Below are positions 1-4,638 of a stretch of 12,750 bases of DNA, in pieces. The notes below the pieces were generated by a model. That model was given only the letters and a program-made list of their open reading frames with translations. It was not told where the DNA came from and made no database searches. This stretch comes from an uncultured Lachnospiraceae bacterium. Lineage in GTDB: Bacteria; Bacillota; Clostridia; Lachnospirales; Lachnospiraceae. How positions within the stretch are numbered: position 1 is the stretch's first letter; every line of letters begins with the position of its first letter. The DNA is taken from contig USSP01000019.1 in assembly GCA_900557385.1 (NCBI GenBank), positions 1-12,750 of the forward strand, read 5' to 3'. Made by a program: the position numbers and the translations under genes.

Positions 1-1
1 G

Positions 2-265
2 CGAACCGGGGAACCGGCGAAAAACAGTTCCTATGATACCCACCTATACAAGTTGTGTGATGAAGCTGGTATCAAGCGTTTTTGTATGCACGCTCTGCGA
101 CATACCTACGCCACACGCGCAATCGAGCGCGGCGTACAGCCAAAGGTCTTGTAGCAGCTTTTAGGACACGCGAGTATCAAAACAACAATGGACAGATATG
201 TTCATGTGACAGACGAATCTATGATAAAAGCCGTCCGCCAATTTGAACAAGCTACGCCAGCCTGA
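2..265 (+). pseudogene. Tyrosine recombinase (integrase) C-terminal fragment, disrupted by an amber stop
   Basis: This is the 3' part of a phage or integrative-element type site-specific recombinase; its 5' part lies outside the window. Frame 2 reads through the catalytic domain. HALRHTYATR (codons from about 101) carries the box II His and Arg, and LLGHASIKTTMDRYVHVT (from about 158) carries the second His and the Tyr nucleophile in DRYVH. Codon 152-154 is TAG, between PKVL and QLLGH, where relatives from memory have Gln (CAG), so a single C-to-T change explains it. Termination there removes the last His and the nucleophilic Tyr, so the enzyme should be dead without suppression. The frame closes at TGA 263-265. 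The gene points towards ychF, as expected if the element's end lies just downstream. The family assignment is firm; the exact element type is unknown. Confidence 0.88.
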
Positions 266-270
266 TATGA

Positions 271-292
271 AAAAAGGGCGTAAAAAGGGCGT
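271..292. repeat. 11-bp perfect tandem direct repeat after the integrase
   Basis: The unit aaaaagggcgt occurs at 271-281 and again at 282-292, starting six bases after the integrase stop. Short direct repeats near an integrase gene can be arm-type recombinase binding sites, or simply the degenerate edge of the element. Only the repeat itself is seen; the function is inferred. Confidence 0.6.
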
Positions 293-312
293 AGACAAAA
301 TTTAGAGAAAGG

Positions 313-341
313 CAGAAAGCCTTGTAAATCAAGGGTTTCTG
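313..341. repeat. 12-bp inverted repeat (hairpin) at the element/ychF junction
   Basis: cagaaagccttg (313-324) and caagggtttctg (330-341) pair at 11 of 12 positions around a 5-base loop (taaat). There is no U-run after the 3' arm, so it is not a textbook terminator. Its position between an integrase remnant and a housekeeping gene suits an attachment-site core or a transcription stop for the element. Either role is inference. Confidence 0.6.
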
Positions 342-358
342 GATAGGTATAAGATAAA

Positions 359-1456
359 ATGAAATTAGGCATTGTGGGACTTCCCAACGTAGGAAAAAGT
401 ACATTATTCAATTCATTGACCAAGGCGGGAGCAGAGAGTGCCAACTATCCCTTCTGTACCATCGACCCCAACATCGGAATTGTGCCGGTGCCGGATGAGC
501 GTCTGAAAAAGCTGGGCGAGCTTTATCATTCCAAAAAGGTAACCCCGGCAGTCATCGAATTCGTAGATATTGCCGGACTGGTAAAAGGTGCATCCAAGGG
601 GGAAGGTCTGGGAAACCAGTTCCTTTCCAACATCCGTGAGGTGGACGCTATTGTCCATGTAGTCAGATGCTTTGAGGACACCAACGTGGTGCATGTGGAC
701 GGAAGTATTGATCCCTTACGTGATATTGAGACCATTAACCTGGAATTGATTTTTTCCGATATTGAGATCCTGGAGAGAAGGATTGCCAAAACAGCGAAGG
801 CTGCCCGCATGGATAAAGAGCAGGCGAGAGAACTGGATTTACAGGAGCGCATGAAAGCACATCTGGAATCCGGCAAACTGGCAAAAAGCTTTGTGACCGA
901 TGACGAGGACGAACTGGCATGGCTGGCAGAGTACAATCTGCTGACCTACAAACCGGTAATCTTTGCCGCCAATGTAGGCGAGGAAGACCTGGCAGATGAC
1001 GGCGCAAACAATGCCGGTGTACAGGCTGTCCGCAAATTTGCAGCGGAGAATGACAGCGAAGTATTTGTCATCTGTGCCCAGATTGAGCAGGAGATCGCAG
1101 AACTGGATGATGACGAAAAAGCCATGTTTTTAGAGGATTTAGGACTAAAAGAATCCGGTCTGGAAAAGCTTATTGCAGCCAGCTACCGTCTGTTGGGGCT
1201 GATGAGCTTTCTTACCAGTGGTGAGGATGAGACCAGAGCCTGGACGATTAAGGTGGGAACGAAAGCACCTCAGGCAGCGGGCAAAATCCATTCTGATTTT
1301 GAACGTGGTTTCATTAAAGCGGAAGTTATCAATTATCAGGATTTGTTAGATCAGGGCTCCATTGCAGCGGCAAAGGAAAAGGGTCTGGTTCGTATTGAAG
1401 GAAAAGAATATGTGGTACAGGATGGCGATGTGATCCTGTTCCGTTTCAATGTATAA
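359..1456 (+). CDS. ychF: Redox/translation-associated P-loop ATPase YchF (OLA1 family)
   Basis: This is a cytoplasmic Obg-related P-loop nucleotidase that prefers ATP over GTP and binds ribosomes; in other bacteria it is tied to stress and translation control. The 365 residues match the usual family length. The N-terminus has the P-loop GLPNVGKS (7-14), the switch I Thr in FCTIDPN (32-38) and DIAGL (70-74). NVGE (205-208) stands where GTPases have NKxD, the family hallmark behind ATP preference. A helical insertion (about 130-195) and a C-terminal TGS domain (about 280-363, ending DGDVILFRF) complete the fold. The ATG at 359 gives the canonical MKLGIVGLPN start, but only a weak AGGT sits upstream, and no convincing promoter is visible between it and the integrase remnant. 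lgt follows after 27 bp and probably shares the transcript. Confidence 0.97.
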   Translation: MKLGIVGLPNVGKSTLFNSLTKAGAESANYPFCTIDPNIGIVPVPDERLKKLGELYHSKKVTPAVIEFVDIAGLVKGASKGEGLGNQFLSNIREVDAIVHVVRCFEDTNVVHVDGSIDPLRDIETINLELIFSDIEILERRIAKTAKAARMDKEQARELDLQERMKAHLESGKLAKSFVTDDEDELAWLAEYNLLTYKPVIFAANVGEEDLADDGANNAGVQAVRKFAAENDSEVFVICAQIEQEIAELDDDEKAMFLEDLGLKESGLEKLIAASYRLLGLMSFLTSGEDETRAWTIKVGTKAPQAAGKIHSDFERGFIKAEVINYQDLLDQGSIAAAKEKGLVRIEGKEYVVQDGDVILFRFNV

Positions 1457-1483
1457 TGAGTTTGGTAAGTTGAGGTGAGTTTT

Positions 1484-2434
1484 ATGCCGGATATTATGGG
1501 TGGTACGGATATTGCATTTCCACATTTAGGAATTTATCTGCAGAATGTACCCAAAAATTTTTCGATTTTTGGTTTTACCATTGCCTGGTATGGAGTCATT
1601 ATCGGGATCGGTGTGTTATGTGGCATCTGGATTGCGACGATGGAAGCGAAACGCACGAAGCAGAATCCGGATGTATATTGGGATTTTGCCCTGTATGCCA
1701 TTATTTTCTCCATTATCGGAGCACGTATTTATTATGTGGCTTTTGCCTGGGATGCTTATAAAGATAATCCCATTTCCGTCTTTTATCTCCGCAATGGAGG
1801 ACTGGCAATCTACGGCGGTGTTATTGCGGCTTTTCTTACATTATTTATTTTTTGTAAAATCAGAAAACAAAGCTTCTTCCAGATGGGAGATACGGCAATT
1901 ATGGGACTCCTGGCAGGGCAGATTATCGGACGCTGGGGCAACTTCATGAATCGGGAAGCCTTTGGACAGTACAGTGATGGATTGCTTGCCATGCGCTTGC
2001 CAATCGAGGCGGTTCGCTCCGGGGAGATTACCCAGAGTATCGCTTCTCATGTGGTGGAGGGAACCAACTACATCCAGGTACATCCCACCTTTCTTTATGA
2101 AAGCTTATGGAATCTGGGAGTATTGCTGGTGATTTTTCTGTATCGGAAACATAAGAAATTTCATGGTGAACTCTGTCTGGTTTATTTCGGAGGATATGGT
2201 CTGGGACGGTTCTGGATCGAAAACCTTCGTACAGATCAGCTGCAGATCAGTTCCAGCGGAATCCCCGTGAGTCGTCTGCTGGCAGCCGTGCTGGTAGTTT
2301 TTTCCATTGTGACTGCCGTGATTGTACGGATTAAGATCAAAAAGGGACAGTCTCTTTGGACAACAGTGGATTTAAGTTTCCAGCCTCCGCAACCGCAGGA
2401 GAAGTCCGAAGAGGAAACAGCAAAAACAGAATAA
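1484..2434 (+). CDS. lgt: Prolipoprotein diacylglyceryl transferase Lgt
   Basis: This integral membrane enzyme moves diacylglycerol from phosphatidylglycerol to the lipobox Cys of prolipoproteins, the first step of lipoprotein maturation. The 316 residues contain about seven hydrophobic segments. Signatures are GGLAIYGG (105-112), the Lgt signature GRWGNFMNREAFG (149-161) with its key Arg, HPTFLYES (200-207) and GLGRFWIENLRTDQL (239-253) with the second conserved Arg. The C-terminus ends in a short charged Pro/Gln/Glu/Lys tail. I choose ATG 1484 because GAGGTGAG (1472-1479) is a good Shine-Dalgarno for it. An in-frame GTG at 1475 would add three residues but overlaps that site. A strong terminator follows, so lgt ends the ychF unit. 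Tyr110 stands where I recall E. coli Lgt having an essential His. Confidence 0.96.
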   Translation: MPDIMGGTDIAFPHLGIYLQNVPKNFSIFGFTIAWYGVIIGIGVLCGIWIATMEAKRTKQNPDVYWDFALYAIIFSIIGARIYYVAFAWDAYKDNPISVFYLRNGGLAIYGGVIAAFLTLFIFCKIRKQSFFQMGDTAIMGLLAGQIIGRWGNFMNREAFGQYSDGLLAMRLPIEAVRSGEITQSIASHVVEGTNYIQVHPTFLYESLWNLGVLLVIFLYRKHKKFHGELCLVYFGGYGLGRFWIENLRTDQLQISSSGIPVSRLLAAVLVVFSIVTAVIVRIKIKKGQSLWTTVDLSFQPPQPQEKSEEETAKTE

Positions 2435-2454
2435 AACCTGAAAAGGAAACAGAC

Positions 2455-2498
2455 AAAAAGCATCTTGCTATGTGAAAAACATGGCAAGGTGCTTTTTT
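2455..2498 (+). terminator. Intrinsic terminator after lgt
   Basis: A 14-bp stem (2460-2473 with 2479-2492, including two G-U pairs) closes a GAAAA loop. It is preceded by AAAAA and followed by TTTTTT (2493-2498). This is a textbook Rho-independent terminator 20 bases past the lgt stop. It separates the ychF-lgt unit from the mraZ operon. Confidence 0.93.
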
Positions 2499-2560
2499 GT
2501 GTTGTGACAGGAAATTTGATAGGAAATCCATCGCAAATTTATGAAATCCTTAATTTTATC

Positions 2561-2589
2561 TTGTCAAATGGAGATCAGTGGGGTAAGAT
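2561..2589 (+). promoter_or_regulatory. Sigma-A-type promoter of the mraZ (dcw) operon
   Basis: TTGTCA (2561-2566) matches the -35 consensus at 5 of 6 bases. A 17-bp spacer leads to TAAGAT (2584-2589), which matches the -10 consensus at 4 of 6. It sits just past the lgt terminator and directly before the phased repeat array, where the dcw promoter is expected. Transcription would start near 2596, giving an mraZ leader of roughly 85-90 nt. Confidence 0.65.
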
Positions 2590-2590
2590 A

Positions 2591-2640
2591 GTGGTGTGAA
2601 GTGGTATGAAGTGGAGCAAAGTGAAACAAAGTGGCAGATT
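2591..2640 (+). promoter_or_regulatory. MraZ operator: five phased 10-bp repeats
   Basis: GTGG begins at 2591, 2601, 2611 and 2631, with GTGA at 2621, so the spacing is exactly 10 bp. The bases before each copy are mostly (A/G)AA, giving AAGTGG-type half-sites; an extra off-phase GTGGGG lies at 2578-2583 inside the promoter. MraZ forms a ring and binds phased short repeats in front of its own gene (TGGG-type in E. coli, AAAGTG-type in mycoplasmas). The array overlaps the predicted transcription start, which favours autorepression. The repeats are seen directly; MraZ binding is inferred from the family. Confidence 0.8.
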
Positions 2641-2682
2641 TTGCTCTAATTCAAGTTTTCCCTTCTAAAGTTGGTGATGGCT

Positions 2683-3117
2683 ATGTTCATGGGTGAATAC
2701 AACCACACAGTGGATGCAAAGGGCAGGTTGATCATTCCTTCAAAGTTCCGCGAAGCGTTGGGAGATACCTTCGTTGTGACAAAGGGATTGGATGGCTGCT
2801 TGTTTGTGTACGATAATGCCGAGTGGAATGTGTTCGAAGAGAAACTCAAGCAGCTGCCACTTACCAACAAAAGTGCAAGACAGTTTGTCCGTTTTTTCCT
2901 GGCAGGAGCTGCGGAGGTGGAAGTGGACAAGCAGGGAAGAATTCTTCTTCCAACCGTTCTGAGAGAATTCGCGGGATTGGAAAAGGATGTGGTACTGCTG
3001 GGTGTAGCCAGCCGGATTGAGATTTGGGATAAGGCAAAGCTGGCAGAGAGCCAGATGAACGAAGAGGATATGGACGCAGTGGCAGAACAAATGGCAGAAC
3101 TGGGTCTGGGTATCTGA
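2683..3117 (+). CDS. mraZ: Transcriptional regulator MraZ
   Basis: MraZ is the first gene of most dcw operons and a ring-forming DNA-binding protein that controls them. The 144 residues make two SpoVT/AbrB-like halves, each with its DxxGR signature: DAKGR (11-15) and DKQGR (82-86). The start MFMGEYNHTVDAKGR matches what I remember of B. subtilis MraZ (MFMGEY), supporting ATG 2683. The preceding GGTGAT (2673-2678) fits the anti-Shine-Dalgarno, but only four bases away, so ATG 2689 is an alternative. TTG, GTG and ATG codons at 2671-2677 are in frame but less likely. rsmH follows after 22 bp. The phased repeats at 2591-2640 are its probable autoregulatory sites. Confidence 0.97.
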   Translation: MFMGEYNHTVDAKGRLIIPSKFREALGDTFVVTKGLDGCLFVYDNAEWNVFEEKLKQLPLTNKSARQFVRFFLAGAAEVEVDKQGRILLPTVLREFAGLEKDVVLLGVASRIEIWDKAKLAESQMNEEDMDAVAEQMAELGLGI

Positions 3118-3139
3118 TCCGGAAGGGGACTTTTAACAG

Positions 3140-4093
3140 ATGGCATTTGTACATAAGTCTGTATTATTGGACGAAACGATAGAAAATTTAAAAATACAGC
3201 CGGATGGTATTTATGTGGATGGCACATTAGGCGGCGGTGGACATTCCTATGAAATCGCATCCCGATTACAGGGTGGCAGACTGATCGGGATTGACCAGGA
3301 TGATGCAGCGATTGCGGCAGCCACAGAGAGACTTGCGCCTTTTTCAGAAAAGGTCACCATTGTGCGAAGCAATTATGTGAATATGAAAACCGTACTGGAA
3401 CAACAGGGGATTGCATCCGTAGACGGTATTCTGTTGGACCTGGGGGTATCCTCCTATCAGCTGGATACTGTGGAACGTGGGTTTACTTATAAGGTAGACA
3501 CCCCTCTGGATATGCGTATGGACAGACGCCAGACCATCAGTGCCAGAGAAATCGTGAACGATTATTCCGAAAAGGAACTGTTCCGCGTGATTCGTGATTA
3601 TGGCGAGGATCCTTTTGCAAAAAATATTGCGAAGCACATTGTGCAGGAACGTGCCAAAGCCCCCATTGAAACAACGGGACAGCTGAATGAGATTATTAAG
3701 GCGGCGATTCCTGCCAAAATGAGAGCGACAGGTGGACATCCTTCCAAGCGGACCTATCAGGCAATCCGTATTGAATGTAATCATGAGCTGGATGTGCTGA
3801 AAAATTCCCTGGATACGATGATTGATCTGCTGAATCCGGGAGGAAGATTGTGTATCATTACGTTCCATTCACTGGAAGACCGGATCGTGAAATCTGCATT
3901 TAAAAGAAGAGAGAATCCATGCACATGTCCACCGGAATTTCCGGTATGTGTCTGTGGCAAAAAATCTGCAGGAAAGGTGATTACAAGAAAACCTATTTTG
4001 CCGGGGGCAGCGGAACTGGAGGAGAACAGCCGCTCCAAGAGTGCAAAACTGCGGGTGTTTGAAAAGACAGCAGAGGCAAATTATGAATTTTAG
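3140..4093 (+). CDS. rsmH: 16S rRNA (cytosine-1402 N4) methyltransferase RsmH
   Basis: RsmH (formerly MraW) methylates N4 of C1402 in the ribosomal P-site with S-adenosylmethionine as donor. The 317 residues are full length. The SAM-binding loop DGTLGGGGHS (27-36) is followed by GIDQDD (50-55), DLGVSSYQLD (100-109), TPLDMRMD (121-128), the RTYQAIRIECNHEL segment (204-217) and GGRLCIITFHSLEDRIVK (234-251). A four-Cys cluster (C261, C263, C270, C272) near the C-terminus resembles a metal-binding knuckle and occurs in many Firmicute homologues as I recall them. GGAAGGGGA (3121-3129) provides the ribosome binding site. The gene is cotranscribed with mraZ (22-bp gap) and ftsL (17-bp gap). Confidence 0.98.
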   Translation: MAFVHKSVLLDETIENLKIQPDGIYVDGTLGGGGHSYEIASRLQGGRLIGIDQDDAAIAAATERLAPFSEKVTIVRSNYVNMKTVLEQQGIASVDGILLDLGVSSYQLDTVERGFTYKVDTPLDMRMDRRQTISAREIVNDYSEKELFRVIRDYGEDPFAKNIAKHIVQERAKAPIETTGQLNEIIKAAIPAKMRATGGHPSKRTYQAIRIECNHELDVLKNSLDTMIDLLNPGGRLCIITFHSLEDRIVKSAFKRRENPCTCPPEFPVCVCGKKSAGKVITRKPILPGAAELEENSRSKSAKLRVFEKTAEANYEF

Positions 4094-4110
4094 GAAAGGT
4101 ATTTGTAACA

Positions 4111-4572
4111 ATGGCAACAAGGCAGGTTAGAAATAAAACTGCATACATTTACGATAATACGGCAAGGGAACTTGACATACGGGAGGAAGTACGCCGAAAA
4201 CCTCAAAAGAAACTGACCAATGCCAATCGTAAGAATCGTGAAAAGGCGGTTCATATGAATTTGGGGTATGTGACTTTTTTATGCCTTGCATTAGTGGCAG
4301 TCGGTGTGGTTCTGGTGGGATATATTTCCCTGCAGTCTGACATTACCAACAGTGTGAAACACATCGCGACTTTGGAGAGTCAGTTAAATGATCTGAAGCT
4401 TGCAAACGATGAAGAGTACAGCCGCATCACCAGCAATATCGATCTGGAGGAAATCAAGCGTATTGCCATTGGTGAACTGGGGATGACTTATGCAGGGGAA
4501 GGTCAGATCATTACCTATTCCAATGAAGGCAGTGACTATGTGAGACAATACAAAGAAATTCCAGATAAGTAA
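4111..4572 (+). CDS. ftsL: FtsL-like bitopic cell-division protein
   Basis: This is a small single-pass membrane protein expected to bridge the divisome (FtsL-FtsB/DivIC-FtsQ/DivIB) and the septal synthase FtsW-PBP. The 153 residues show a basic cytoplasmic N-terminus (1-49, rich in Arg and Lys), one transmembrane helix (about 50-73), then a coiled coil (about 74-108) with spaced Ile/Leu. The closing motif DLEEIKRIAIGELGMTYA (111-128) is typical of FtsL/DivIC proteins. Sequence conservation in this family is low, so the name rests on topology plus position between rsmH and the first PBP. TAGGAAAGG (4091-4099) precedes the ATG. Its stop is in the same frame as the next gene, with 66 bp between. 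Confidence 0.85.
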   Translation: MATRQVRNKTAYIYDNTARELDIREEVRRKPQKKLTNANRKNREKAVHMNLGYVTFLCLALVAVGVVLVGYISLQSDITNSVKHIATLESQLNDLKLANDEEYSRITSNIDLEEIKRIAIGELGMTYAGEGQIITYSNEGSDYVRQYKEIPDK

Positions 4573-4638
4573 AGCAGGTGTAATAACAGAAAAAAAACTT
4601 CTGATAAAAAGAAAAAAGGAAACGGGTTTTCCCGGAAA

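Noticed and set aside
266..358. tRNA gene remnant as the integrase target
   Set aside because: No T-arm or acceptor-stem pattern is visible; the hairpin at 313-341 has a 12-bp stem and 5-base loop unlike a tRNA 3' end.
526..936. 136-codon minus-strand frame inside ychF
   Set aside because: It is Ser-rich antisense translation of a conserved gene, with no independent coding evidence.
2501..2560. Imperfect A/T-rich repeat (aaattt...gaaatcc) upstream of the mraZ promoter
   Set aside because: The two copies differ by an internal gap and several bases; it could be chance in an A/T-rich stretch, or at most an UP-element-like region.
2646..3260. 204-codon open frame on the minus strand across mraZ and the start of rsmH
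   Set aside because: It is antisense to two clear genes, its protein is Ser/Pro-rich without any recognisable motif, and no ribosome binding site supports it.
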